64,000 nt of DNA, from NCBI RefSeq assembly GCF_004361815.1, contig NZ_SNWA01000001.1, forward strand, positions 3,596,001 to 3,660,000, in the 5' to 3' direction. Every line of letters starts with the position of its first letter. Position 1 is the first letter of the stretch. Position numbers and translations under genes: made by a program. The notes under the pieces were generated by a model. That model saw only the letters and a list, made by a program, of their open reading frames with translations. It was not told the origin of the DNA and ran no database searches. Positions 43,422-52,354 of the stretch are shown here, piece by piece. Origin of the DNA: Paraburkholderia sp. BL10I2N1 (lineage in GTDB: Bacteria > Pseudomonadota > Gammaproteobacteria > Burkholderiales > Burkholderiaceae).

Positions 43422-44300
43422 ATGTCACGCACGATTCTCGTCACCGGCGCAACGAGCGCCATTTCGGCCGAAGTTATCAAAGGGCTTGTAGCCGCGAATG
43501 CAAAAGTTCGCGCGCTGGTACGTAATCCGGAAAAGGGTGATTCGCTCGCGCGATCCGGCATCGACATCGTCGTGGGCGACCTTGAAAAGCCGCAAACGCT
43601 GGACGCGGTGTTCGCTGGTGTGGACACCGCGTTCATGCTGACGCCGCCGGGTCCGCGAGCGCCTGAGCAAGGGTCGAACGCGCTGTGGGCAGCGCGCCAG
43701 GCTGGTGTACGGCGCATTGTCCGTTTGTCAGCCTTCGGCGCGGCACACAACGCGCCTACGATCAATGGACGTCTGCACGCGCTGTCCGACGCCGAGCTCA
43801 TTGCCTCCGGTTTGAGTTATACGATTCTGAAGCCGCACTTCTTCATGCAAAACCTGTTGATGGCGGCGAGGAGCGTGGCGGAGCAGGGCATCTTGCCGCT
43901 TCCCATGGGAAACGGGCGTATGGGGATGATCGATACGCGTGACATTGCCAGCTTTGCTGCGCGGGTGCTTATGTCCGACGGCCATGCAAACGTCAGCTAT
44001 ACGTTGACTGGGCCCGCGTCAATTTCGATGGATGAGACGGCGTGCGCGCTTGCCAGTGTGCTAGCAAAGCCGGTTCGCTATCAGGACGTGCCACTTGACG
44101 CGGCGCTCCGGAACATGGCGGAAATGGGTTTTGACGACTTCACGCTTAACGTTCTGCACGATTATTTTGTGGCCTACAGCGGGAACTGGGGTGACGTCGT
44201 GACAGACGATATTTTGAGGGTAACAGGCGCACCCGCGCGCACCGTCGCAGAATTCGCACGAGACTTTGCCGACGCGTTTGGCGGAGTACGGGTGGGTTGA
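43422..44300 (+). CDS. NmrA-like / SDR family NAD(P)-binding oxidoreductase
   Basis: This 292-aa atypical SDR has the opening 'MSRTILVTGATSAISAEVIKGLVA' and 'VVGDLEKPQTLDAVFAGVDTAFMLTPPGP'. It resembles NmrA-like quinone oxidoreductases (QorB type), which fit beside an electrophile-responsive TetR and OYE. The start at 43422 gives the usual N-terminal beta-strand with GAGG upstream; in-frame ATGs upstream add unrelated residues. It is probably co-transcribed with the OYE gene, 101 bp away. Confidence 0.83.
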   Translation: MSRTILVTGATSAISAEVIKGLVAANAKVRALVRNPEKGDSLARSGIDIVVGDLEKPQTLDAVFAGVDTAFMLTPPGPRAPEQGSNALWAARQAGVRRIVRLSAFGAAHNAPTINGRLHALSDAELIASGLSYTILKPHFFMQNLLMAARSVAEQGILPLPMGNGRMGMIDTRDIASFAARVLMSDGHANVSYTLTGPASISMDETACALASVLAKPVRYQDVPLDAALRNMAEMGFDDFTLNVLHDYFVAYSGNWGDVVTDDILRVTGAPARTVAEFARDFADAFGGVRVG

Positions 44301-44474
44301 TAGCCGGTCGATTGATGTGTGCCGAACAGAGTTCAAAGCGACGCTTGCCTTTGAGCGGGTAATCCGTCGCGCATGGATGCACGATCGGACGCTCCCATTT
44401 CGCTCTTCTCGCCAGAACGCCGTGTCGGATCGTTATGGCTGACCGACCCGCAGAACAGAATCGAAGTGAAGAAA

Positions 44475-44807
44475 ATGTCCTCAATTATTGACAGTGCTGA
44501 TGCCGAACCGAGTCACTTTCTCTACTTCGCCAGCGTAGTGCGCAACGGAAGCTTTACCCGCGCTGCAGAAGAGATTGGAGTAAGCAAGTCGACGTTGAGC
44601 CGGGTTGTAGCGAGCATGGAAGCGCAGTCCGGCGTGGCATTGCTCGAAAGGACGACCCGGCGGATAAAGGCGACAACCGCTGGGCTCCAGGTGTTCGAAT
44701 GCTGTATGCAAGTTCATTCTGCAGTACGAAGAGCGCAGGGTGTGCTCGATATGCTGAGCATCCGATGTCCCGACGAGTCTGTCGCTCGCGCGCCTGGCCG
44801 TCGTTGA
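44475..44807 (+). pseudogene. truncated LysR-family regulator
   Basis: The 110 codons cover only the LysR winged HTH ('FLYFASVVRNGSFTRAAEEIGVSKSTLSRVVASMEAQSGVALLERTTRRIKATTAGLQVFE') and the start of the linker helix. No effector-binding domain follows before the next gene at 44949; the ending 'SIRCPDESVARAPGRR' is unlike LysR. It is a remnant of a full regulator of about 300 aa. Confidence 0.8.
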
Positions 44808-44948
44808 TCAACTTCTCTGCCTGGTACCGATAGACACCGACCTGGAAACAAGCGGACTTTTTGTCTTCGGAAACATCAGCGCGGCACGCTCTTTGCACCA
44901 GCTTGGGAATCGGTTCGAAGATTAATCTGCTCAAAATGGGAATACGTC

Positions 44949-45653
44949 ATGGGTGCGGAGAAAGAAAGAGCTGTAATTGTCGCCGGCGGGGCAGGTGCCG
45001 TGGGTGAAGGCATTGTGAGAGCATTCAGAAAGGCGGGTTACGCTGTTGTGGTCCCGTCGCGAAGCGCGAAGCGTCTGGAAGCGCTGCACGCGGCAGTTGG
45101 GGATGGGCTTGATCTTGTCGAGACGGACTTGTCTAATCCTGCCGCTGCGAGGGAATTTGCCACCAATGCTGCCGCGCGGCACGGCGGAATCGAAGTGGTC
45201 GTTGCAGCGCTTGGAGGCTGGTCGCACACCGGCCGTTTGCTCGACGCCTCAGCTGAAGTCTGGAACCGGGTCTTGGAAGACGGTCTGACGAGTCACATGC
45301 GTACAGCGCAGGCGTTGGCGCCTCTTGTGGCCACAACTCGTGGTGTATATCTATTGATCAATGGCGGCGCCGCAGATCAACCGGTGCCTGACTACGGGCC
45401 GGTGTCCATTACCGCAGCTGCACAGGCCATGCTTATGCGCGTTCTGGATCAGGAGCTCGCGACGTCGGGTGCGAGGTCACTGACCCTGCTCGTCGACAGT
45501 ATTGTCGCGACGCGCTCGAGGGAGCATCCGAAGGCGCAGTGGATTACAGCTGATGAAGTGGGAAGACTTGCCGTTATGTTGGCCTCACCAGAGGCCGCTC
45601 CGTTCGCGGGACAGGTGGTGCGTGCACGTCAGCTGCGCCGGAAGGCACTCTGA
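44949..45653 (+). CDS. atypical SDR-family protein without a YxxxK motif
   Basis: This 234-aa Rossmann protein has cofactor-site 'VAGGAGAVGEGIVRAFRKAG', 'DLVETDLSNPAAAREF' and 'VVVAALGG'. In the active-site region ('DYGPVSITAAAQAMLMRVLDQELA') neither the SDR tyrosine nor the lysine is present at the expected positions (about 154 and 158). The fold is SDR-like but normal catalysis is doubtful. It stands alone after the truncated LysR, with a weak ribosome-binding site. Confidence 0.75.
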   Translation: MGAEKERAVIVAGGAGAVGEGIVRAFRKAGYAVVVPSRSAKRLEALHAAVGDGLDLVETDLSNPAAAREFATNAAARHGGIEVVVAALGGWSHTGRLLDASAEVWNRVLEDGLTSHMRTAQALAPLVATTRGVYLLINGGAADQPVPDYGPVSITAAAQAMLMRVLDQELATSGARSLTLLVDSIVATRSREHPKAQWITADEVGRLAVMLASPEAAPFAGQVVRARQLRRKAL

Positions 45654-46176
45654 GACACAGTCGGGCAACTTGACTGGCAGAGATTGCATATCATGTTTGA
45701 AGGCCTCTGCGAACTCATTGACTTCCTCAGGCACCACTGGAACACAATGCACCGCAGAAATCTAGCGCAAACCCGCACAAGCCGAACGACTGGAGACGTG
45801 TCGCGCGACGCTTTTCACTTTGGGCGCGAACGAAGTTTGTGAGTACTGCCGCGTTCGGTCGAGGGCGGCGGACGTCCGGAGCGGGCGACCGGTGCCGCAC
45901 TGCCAGATCAGAACACGGACCCACCGCACAGGAGTGCGAATGTTTCGCGCTACCATTCGTTGCTTGGTCGCCATGGAAACGCTGTTCCCAGGTGAGTGCG
46001 ACTTCAAAGGGTGGGACCTACCCGGCGGCCCGAGCTGCAGCAGCGCAAAGTGCTCGGGCACCATGTTAGCCAGGTTGGTAGGGATCGGTTATTTTCGCTT
46101 CTGAACTGGACTGTCACGGTTCATCCCGAGTTGCCAAACGGCCGCCCTCAGCATCCAGACTTTCTTGTGCATACAC
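45654..46176. other. stretch without a recognisable gene
   Basis: Between the SDR-like gene and the recombinase fragment I find only short, overlapping frames with no family pattern or good start site. It marks the left edge of a zone of gene fragments. Confidence 0.5.
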
Positions 46177-46400
46177 CCCCAAGGTGGCGCGGTCCCGACG
46201 GCCCTTGCCCTGCTCAATGCGCAGCGTCATACGGTGGCTGTCGACGTCGCCGAACCTTCCGGGCCACCACTTCGCTTGCGCGCAATCCTGCGCCGTAGGC
46301 GACTGACAGGGCGGTCTGGTGCTTGAGCTTGCCGGCCGCCTCGGTGAGGCGACGCACTTCATCGGGACTGGGTGCGACGTGCAGTATGCGGGGGCACGGA
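46177..46400 (-). pseudogene. tyrosine recombinase fragment, frameshifted
   Basis: On the minus strand, 'PSPDEVRRLTEAAGKLKHQTALSVAYGAGLRASEVVARKV' continues, after a frameshift near 46250, as 'GDVDSHRMTLRIEQGKGRRDRATLG'. These are the box-I region (the catalytic Arg in GLRASE) and the beta-strand Lys region of IS91-associated/integron-type phage integrases. The rest of the enzyme, including HxxR and Tyr, is missing. Confidence 0.72.
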
Positions 46401-46434
46401 CACAGGGTGCATCCTGACCATCAGGTCGGGCCGG

Positions 46435-46827
46435 TCAAGCGTAACCCCGAAGAAGAAACTTTAGGCCGGTGATGGCGTGGTTCGGTGGCACGGGCGATGT
46501 GCCGTGATCGACGAGATGCGGCTGGTGGCGCCGCAGGTCCTCGAGGGCGGCCGTGTCAGGGGAGCGCCCGAGAAACCGGGCAAATTCGCGCACGATGTAC
46601 AGATAACCGATTGGGTTATTGCCAATGATGCCCGCGAGGCTCACCATCAGGAACTGGTCGTCATCCGACTTGGCTGTGTTATGGAGCGGGCAGGAGGGGA
46701 CGGTAATAAGGTCGATCCTATAGTTTCTTCCCTGCATATCGTTCGCCTCCGGAAATAGCGCACGCGGAGGGACATGCTCCGTCGTTGTGCCCTCGGCTTC
46801 GCACATATAACAGCGGGTAAATTGCAT
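46435..46827 (-). CDS. HNH-endonuclease-like protein, probably truncated
   Basis: This 130-aa frame begins 'MQFTRCYMCEAEGTTTEHVPPRALFPEAND' and continues 'ITVPSCPLHNTAKSDDD'. The C-x2-C plus H-V-P-P and C-P-x-H-N pattern is that of HNH/GH-E-type nuclease or zinc-ribbon proteins found near defence genes. Relatives are usually longer than 200 aa and this one stops early, so it may be truncated. Function unproven. Confidence 0.55.
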   Translation of the reverse strand: MQFTRCYMCEAEGTTTEHVPPRALFPEANDMQGRNYRIDLITVPSCPLHNTAKSDDDQFLMVSLAGIIGNNPIGYLYIVREFARFLGRSPDTAALEDLRRHQPHLVDHGTSPVPPNHAITGLKFLLRGYA

Positions 46828-46849
46828 TCAGACCGTCCAGTTTTTTGAG

Positions 46850-46988
46850 AAACGAGTGGACACACGGATGCAGAGACTCGAGCAGGGAGATCCGTCCAAC
46901 CTTCATGTCCTTTATGGTCGTAGGTGATTTCCATGCGTGATCGCCGGCTTGCCTCACGCAGCCGTCCTTCATCACATGTCGGCCAGCA
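46850..46988 (-). pseudogene. possible MqsA/YgiT-type zinc-finger antitoxin remnant
   Basis: The minus-strand translation 'RCWPTCDEGRLREASRRSRMEITYDHKGH...LPARVSASVCP' resembles the N-terminal CPxC zinc-finger domain of MqsA/YgiT proteins, with one extra codon in the first knuckle and no proper second CxxC. No HTH follows. The match is suggestive only. Confidence 0.3.
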
Positions 46989-47156
46989 TCGGATATCGTT
47001 TGGCGCCTTCTTTGGTCGCATCCGCCATGTCACCTTTGCTTCGGTGCAACAGGAAACAAGCACAGGACCCTGATGACCGTTTTGCCGGGATATTTAGCGT
47101 TCTCAGCGGGCAGGGCGGTGTGGCGGCATGCGGCGCGGCGCAGACCCCTCGCGTGA

Positions 47157-48110
47157 TCAGGTTTGCGGACGCGAAACTCTGGCTCGACGGGCTGACGGGG
47201 ATTTTTCACGGGCCTTCAATTGCCCTTGTAACAACGCAACCTGCTGAGCCAGACCATCGCGTTCGTGCTGCAGGCCACGGGCTTCCTGCGTGACGCGATC
47301 GTGCAGCTTCTCATGCCGCTCGGCAACGCGCCTTTGTTCGGCGGCGTCCGCCGATATCCGCTCGACGTCGCCGATAAGCTGCTCATTGCGCTTACGGACC
47401 TCGGAGAGCGCAGCCTCCGCCCGGCGTTGCGCGTCACGTGCCTCTTCGGTCTGCAGCATGACGCGTTTCTGGACACCTTCGAGCCGCGCCGTCGCACGGT
47501 CGACCTCTGCACGCAAGGCCGCTTCATGTTCGGCGTGGGTCGCTCGCAACGTTTCGACTTCACGAAGATGGGCTGATCGCACGTCGCGCAGCGCCTGTTC
47601 CGATTGCGCGCGGACAGCGTCCCTTTCGGTCGTGGCTGCTTCGGCCAGCCGGAGCGCGGCGTCACGCCCGCCCTGGACCTGCGCGAGTTCCGCAAGCACT
47701 GCGGCAAGTCGTGCCTGCTGGTCGTCAAGCTGGCCGCGAACGCTGCGAAGTTCGCCCTGAAGTTCCGCATGGGCGGTCTCCAGTGTCCCGGCGCGTGTGA
47801 TGGCGGCGGCCGCTTCTGCTTCGAGCTCGTCGCCACGTTGCGCAAAGACCCGTTCACCTTGTTCGACCGCAAGCGCCCATACCGACAGCATCGCATCGGC
47901 GACCGCCGGCGGCAGCGCTGCGGCGAGTGCGTCATTGCGCGTCTGCTCGTCCTTCCACAGTTTCAGTTCGTCATTGATGGTGGTGCGGCTGCCCTGGCGG
48001 ATTTCCGCGTAGATCAGGTCAACGGTGAGTTCATGCGCAGGCCGGCCCGAGGCGACCAGTTGCGCGGCGGCTTCCCGGGTGCGGATACGGGTGTCACTGA
48101 TACGGCTCAT
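47157..48110 (-). CDS. KfrA-type coiled-coil DNA-binding protein
   Basis: This 317-aa protein has an N-terminal KfrA_N domain ('TRIRTREAAAQLVASGRPAHELTVDLIYAEIRQGSRTTINDELKLWK', residues about 6-55), then a long Ala/Glu/Arg-rich coiled coil to the C-terminus. KfrA proteins are plasmid-encoded, bind their own promoter and help partition or structure low-copy plasmids. It is divergent from a tyrosine recombinase, an arrangement common on Burkholderiales megaplasmids. The 12-bp palindrome at 48182-48193 between them is a candidate operator. Confidence 0.88.
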   Translation of the reverse strand: MSRISDTRIRTREAAAQLVASGRPAHELTVDLIYAEIRQGSRTTINDELKLWKDEQTRNDALAAALPPAVADAMLSVWALAVEQGERVFAQRGDELEAEAAAAITRAGTLETAHAELQGELRSVRGQLDDQQARLAAVLAELAQVQGGRDAALRLAEAATTERDAVRAQSEQALRDVRSAHLREVETLRATHAEHEAALRAEVDRATARLEGVQKRVMLQTEEARDAQRRAEAALSEVRKRNEQLIGDVERISADAAEQRRVAERHEKLHDRVTQEARGLQHERDGLAQQVALLQGQLKAREKSPSARRARVSRPQT

Positions 48111-48181
48111 GGGCGGCCTTTCACGGTAAAAACGGCTGGCAGGAACGGCATTTGAACGCAGATTATGACTGTATATTATCG

Positions 48182-48193
48182 TATAACGTTATA
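48182..48193. promoter_or_regulatory. TATAACGTTATA palindrome between kfrA and the recombinase
   Basis: A perfect 12-bp palindrome lies in the AT-rich 180-bp divergent gap, with CGT and ACG flanks placed nearly symmetrically. KfrA autoregulation makes it a likely KfrA site; it could also contribute to the promoter -10 regions. Confidence 0.5.
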
Positions 48194-48290
48194 AACGTAA
48201 CGCCTGCTGTTCGAAATTTGTGATAACGCCCATAATCGCAAGTATTTGTGCTGTATGCTGCCAAAAGCCCAATTCAAAACGCGTCACACC

Positions 48291-49445
48291 ATGAATCTGC
48301 CCGCTGCAGCCCCAGAATCACCAGAACCGATCTTTTCCCTTGTGCTGCCGGCCGCTCTCGACGGGCACAACGGTATCAACCGCGCACGCGGCGGGCACCG
48401 GCAGATCGCCGCGGACAGCGACGTCGAGGCCGTGCGCCTGTGGCTCGCGGAATATGCCGGCTCGCCGCACACGCTGCGCAGCTACCGCAAGGAAGCGGTA
48501 CGGCTGCTGCTGTGGGCCACCCAGGCGCTGGGCAAGCCGCTCTCGAGCCTCACGCGCGAGGACTTCCTGCTGTACGAGCGGTTTCTCGCGGCACCGACCG
48601 GCGACTGGGCCGATCCGGTACGGCCGCGGCGGGGCGGCACGCGGCGACTGTTCGACGGGCCCCTGTCCGAGCGCAGCCGGCATCAGGCGCTCGGCATCGT
48701 GTCGGGCCTGCTGTCGTATCTGGTCAGTGCCGGCTACCTGGCCGGCAATCCGCTCGCGCTGCGCCGCCGGACCGGCGCGGCAGCGCGGCGCACACGACGG
48801 GTCGAGCGTTACCTGGATCACGCCCTGTGGGATCACGTACTCGCCAGCGTCGAGCAGTGGCCGCGGGAGACCGCGCGCGATACGCAGCACTACGAGCGCA
48901 GCCGCTGGCTGGTCCGGCTGCTGTACGGCACCGGACTGCGCGTCTCGGAAGCGGCGCATGCCAAGGCGGCCGACTTTTATCAGCGGCGGGGCAACTGGTG
49001 GCTCCACGTGGTGGGGAAGGGCGGCACCGAAGGGGAGGTGCCGGTGAGCGCTGCGCTGATGGCGGATCTCGCACGATACCGCGTTTTTCATGGGCTGGCA
49101 CCGACGCCGTCGGGAAATGAGAAGGCGGCCGCGGTGATGAGCGTCGCGGGCGATCCGCACAGACACCTGACGCCAGCCGCGGTCTATCTGATCGTCAAGG
49201 AAGTGTTTCGACGCGCCGCCGATATGCTCGAAACGGGCGACGTGGCCGGCGCTGAAACGCTGCGACGCGCGTCAACACACTGGCTCCGCCATAGCGCTGC
49301 GACACATCAAGCCGATGCAGGCACGGACCTGCGCTTCATCCAGAAGAACATGCGTCATGCGTCGATCCAGACAACCGGCATCTATCTGCACGCTGAAGAT
49401 GACCAGCGGCACGCCGATACCGTGCGCGAACTCGAGCAGAACTGA
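48291..49445 (+). CDS. tyrosine recombinase/integrase
   Basis: This 384-aa phage-integrase family protein has an N-terminal SAM-like core-binding domain ('WLAEYAGSPHTLRSYRKEAVRLLLWATQ') and a catalytic domain with Arg in 'GTGLRVSEAAHAKAAD', Lys in 'VVGKGGTEGEVPV', 'HWLRHSAATH' (HxxR), a second His in 'MRHASIQTT' and the nucleophile Tyr in 'TGIYLHAEDD'. The start is uncertain: ATG at 48291, 48255 or an upstream TTG. It probably resolves plasmid multimers or mobilises the region. Confidence 0.9.
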   Translation: MNLPAAAPESPEPIFSLVLPAALDGHNGINRARGGHRQIAADSDVEAVRLWLAEYAGSPHTLRSYRKEAVRLLLWATQALGKPLSSLTREDFLLYERFLAAPTGDWADPVRPRRGGTRRLFDGPLSERSRHQALGIVSGLLSYLVSAGYLAGNPLALRRRTGAAARRTRRVERYLDHALWDHVLASVEQWPRETARDTQHYERSRWLVRLLYGTGLRVSEAAHAKAADFYQRRGNWWLHVVGKGGTEGEVPVSAALMADLARYRVFHGLAPTPSGNEKAAAVMSVAGDPHRHLTPAAVYLIVKEVFRRAADMLETGDVAGAETLRRASTHWLRHSAATHQADAGTDLRFIQKNMRHASIQTTGIYLHAEDDQRHADTVRELEQN

Positions 49446-49830
49446 TCCCTGCAACACATAAACATAATGTGAGAGAATCGCTTCGCTATTTAAAACCACA
49501 AGAAATCGGGTGCAATATGGCGGACGAGAGCGCCAATCTCTGTTTCGACAAGTCCGGGGCGAAAGCCGACGATGTTCCGCAATCTCATGCAAATTGCATA
49601 TTCAAAGAGATGCCACAGCGTCGGCTGCATTCAACGTGTGTGACCAGCGCGAATACTTGCCCCCGCCTAACATCCCCCGCAACGGACGTGGCAACCCGGC
49701 TGTCATCACGGGCACCCCGTTTTATGTCGAGGCCTGGACCTGGTCTGCTGCGCTTTCACCAGAAGGTGGACGGCCGTAGTGTGCCGAGCAGTTGCACGTA
49801 GTCCGAGCGCGGTGAGCAGGAGCAAACACA

Positions 49831-50160
49831 CGATGAGGCAGACGAGCGTTAGTGCTTTCAACGCCGGGCCGTCAATGCTCGGATACATCTATCAGGTTCG
49901 GCAGGAAAAGCCGGACTGCGGACTTCGTTGTCAAAATCGAAGCACTCGACGACGTGAGTTTTCACGCCGACGGTGATCCTGTTGCGGTGTTGCAGACGAA
50001 AACATGCACTCAATACCGCCGCGAGCCTTGGTGACCTGAGCGCCGAGCTCTGGAAGACATTGCGCGTCTGGCTGGTCGGTTCTTCGTCCGGCGAGATCCC
50101 GGTATCCTTCCTGAGGAACGTTTTTCTATTGTTTGCTCTGGTTATTCCTTCCTGAGTTCG
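49831..50160 (+). pseudogene. decayed gene of a defence-associated family with a GYxYQVR start
   Basis: Three frames in succession give one protein-like message. They are 'SAFNAGPSMLGYIYQVR' (from about 49850), 'DFVVKIEALDDVSFHADGDPVAVLQTK' (about 49923-50004) and 'HALNTAASLGDLSAELWKTLRVWLVG' (about 50007-50085). From memory this resembles proteins that accompany ABC-three-component and other nuclease systems. A deletion after YQVR and a frameshift after LQTK have destroyed it. The rest of 49446-50631 shows no gene I can name. Confidence 0.55.
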
Positions 50161-50631
50161 TTGCGGACAGATATGCGATTGGAATAACGGGTGGATTTCT
50201 TGGGTTTTGAGCCGCTGCGCGGCTTGCTTACCAAAGGAGCAAGTGCCTGAATGTAAGCGCACTTCCGATCGCTAGGCGTTGTTTTGCGGAAGGTCGGTTC
50301 TGGGGCGTCGTATGCGCTACCGTTGATTTGATGGTCCGGTCGAGTTCGTAGGGGCGACGAATCGCGCTCGCTTAAATTCCGGCCAAGGAATTGGCGGGGT
50401 TCGTTTTTTGGGGGGCTCAATGGAACCGGTTGAACCAGAATTCATCTGGCGTACAGAGATTCACCGCGGCTAGTTATCTTGATCGTGCGACGAAGGGAGA
50501 CGGAATCTCCGACGCTGTTGCAATATGCCGCGCTCGCTGACCAATAGGGGTGCGTCAGCAATCTATGTCATCGAGTGCTACGCATCAGTTTCTGGGTGCT
50601 GGAGGCGATTGGCTAAAATCGAGGAATACTT

Positions 50632-50829
50632 GTGAAGATCACCGACGAATGGATCCGTGCCAACGCCACCCGCAATGGCGGATATACGAAGAAGCAACTT
50701 GAGTTGCTCGACGTTAACTGGCCACCCATCGTCGGATGGAAAGGGGAGATCTCAGGTCGGGAAATCGATGATGCCCTCGCCGACCAGTTTGAAGCAATTG
50801 CTCGCGCCACCTTCAACGACGGGCGATAG
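50632..50829 (+). CDS. small hypothetical protein, 65 aa
   Basis: A GTG start opens 'MKITDEWIRANATRNGGYTKKQLELLDVNWPPIVGWKGEISGREIDDALADQFEAIA'. The W-I...GGYTKKQLELL-V-WPP--GWK-...G-EI pattern resembles small proteins common on phages and genomic islands. Length and composition look like a real gene. Function is unknown. It lies upstream of the zinc-hook ATPase. Confidence 0.6.
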   Translation: MKITDEWIRANATRNGGYTKKQLELLDVNWPPIVGWKGEISGREIDDALADQFEAIARATFNDGR

Positions 50830-51147
50830 CAGCAACGTTTGCGGCGGCGGACTATCTCGACTTTCGCCCGGCCTTTCGGTAACCGACGCGTGAGTTCGAG
50901 TTACCTTGCAGGCCCACAAACGGCCCGTCTGGCGTCTATTGGCACGATGTACGGACCAATCGGCACGCGTATCGTGCCCGGCGCCATCGGCGCAAGCTCG
51001 TTAAAAAGCACATCGCTTGCAGTCGAGTTAGTTGCGTTGCGCGAATGAGTGTCTTCTTGGGATAGAACGCTGCATCGGGACAATAGCTGGATTTTTGCTG
51101 AGAACGGGCTTGTATTCCATACGAGCCTGTCCGCACGGGGAAGGGCG

Positions 51148-52317
51148 ATGGCATTGTTGGACGAAATACTGAAGTGGTCGCAAAGTGAACTGAAACTCTG
51201 GCAGCAAGATGCTGTGCGTCGCTTATTTACTGCTCCCAAGACCGGCCTGACCGATGCCGACTACGCGGAGCTCTACGACCTCCTGCTCGTAGAGCATAAG
51301 TTGCCGAATGCAGGCGATCTGGCGGCGATTCCATTGTCGGCAGCAAACCTTCCCGCAGCCCAAGCAGCCGTCTCGCCCGTCGCATTGAAGGCCATGCGGG
51401 ATACAAAATATCTCAACCGATTGGCTGCCGGACAGGTGCTTACATTCGCAGCTTCGGGTTTGACCGTGATATTCGGCGGCAACGGGAGCGGGAAGTCCGG
51501 CTACGCTCGCGCCCTCAAACGCGCATGTCGCGCGCGCGATCAGGTTGAACAGGTGCATCCAGACACATCAGACCCTCTTGCATCAAAACATATTCCTGAG
51601 GCGACGTTCGATGTACTCGACAACGGCGTAGAGGAGGCTCTTATTTGGAGGCGGGGAGAAGAGTCTCCGGAGAAGCTGGCCAGCATTGCGGTTTTCGACT
51701 CTCACTGTGCGCGGGTCTATCTGACCGCGGAACAGGAAGCCGCAATATCCCCGTATGGATTGAGCGTTGTTGAGGAACTGGGAAGCAAGGTCCTGCCTCA
51801 CTTGAAGCGACGATTGGACCACGAGCGCAACTCGATCGACATCGACAAGTCGCCATATAAAAACCTGCTCGGTGACACTGAAGTTGGCCAGTTGATAGCG
51901 AATCTCAGCTATAGAACTGACGTCGCAGCTATCGAGAAGCTAGGAACATTGGAGCAGGTGCAGCTTGACCGATACGCTGAATTGGACAAGCTGCTGAAGG
52001 AAGCCGATCCCAAGACCACCGCGAACAACCTTTCGAACCAAGCCAAGCGTTTCGGTGAGGTAACACAACGGCTGGACAGAGCGCACGCCTGGGTAAAAGG
52101 CGAGTCTGTTAAGCGTCTGCAAACATTGGCTGCAACCGCAATCAACGCGGCCAAGGCTGAGCAGCTTGCAGCCGAGGGATTTCGAGCAGGTGAGGCCTTG
52201 CTTCCTGGCACTGGTGAGCCGATCTGGAAAGAGTTGTTTGAGGCTGCGCGCCGCTACTCGGAGCAGGCTGCATACATGAATCATGCATTTCCACACACGG
52301 AAGATGCGGTATGTTTG
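51148..52317 (+). pseudogene. zinc-hook AAA/ABC ATPase (RloC-like), 5' part, split by an IS
   Basis: These are codons 1-390 of an 868-codon gene restored when the IS at 52318-53707 and one copy of its flanking repeat are removed. Walker A is GGNGSGKS at 110-117, followed by a helical coiled-coil arm. The sequence is cut inside the zinc-hook CLLC (389-392). A single long coiled-coil ATPase with a mid-protein CxxC hook resembles RloC, Rad50 and AAA_13 proteins. The start at 51148 follows GGGGAAGGG. The interrupted product would be a 392-residue head plus IS-derived tail and is probably inactive. Confidence 0.85.
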
Positions 52318-52318
52318 T
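52304..52318 (+). repeat. 15-bp direct repeat at the left edge of the IS3-family insertion
   Basis: ATGCGGTATGTTTGT (52304-52318) recurs exactly at 53708-53722 on the other side of the IS. If the IS begins TGTACC at 52318 and ends CCGCA at 53707, the duplication is 14 bp. Removing one copy and the IS restores the ATPase reading frame. Confidence 0.88.
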
Positions 52319-52354
52319 GTACCGGCTCCGGTTGTTTGGACACGCTTTTGCAGT

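Noticed and set aside
48248..49120. 290-codon + strand protein overlapping the recombinase
   Set aside because: It is an alternate frame of the integrase gene, Arg/Ala-rich from GC bias, with no family pattern.
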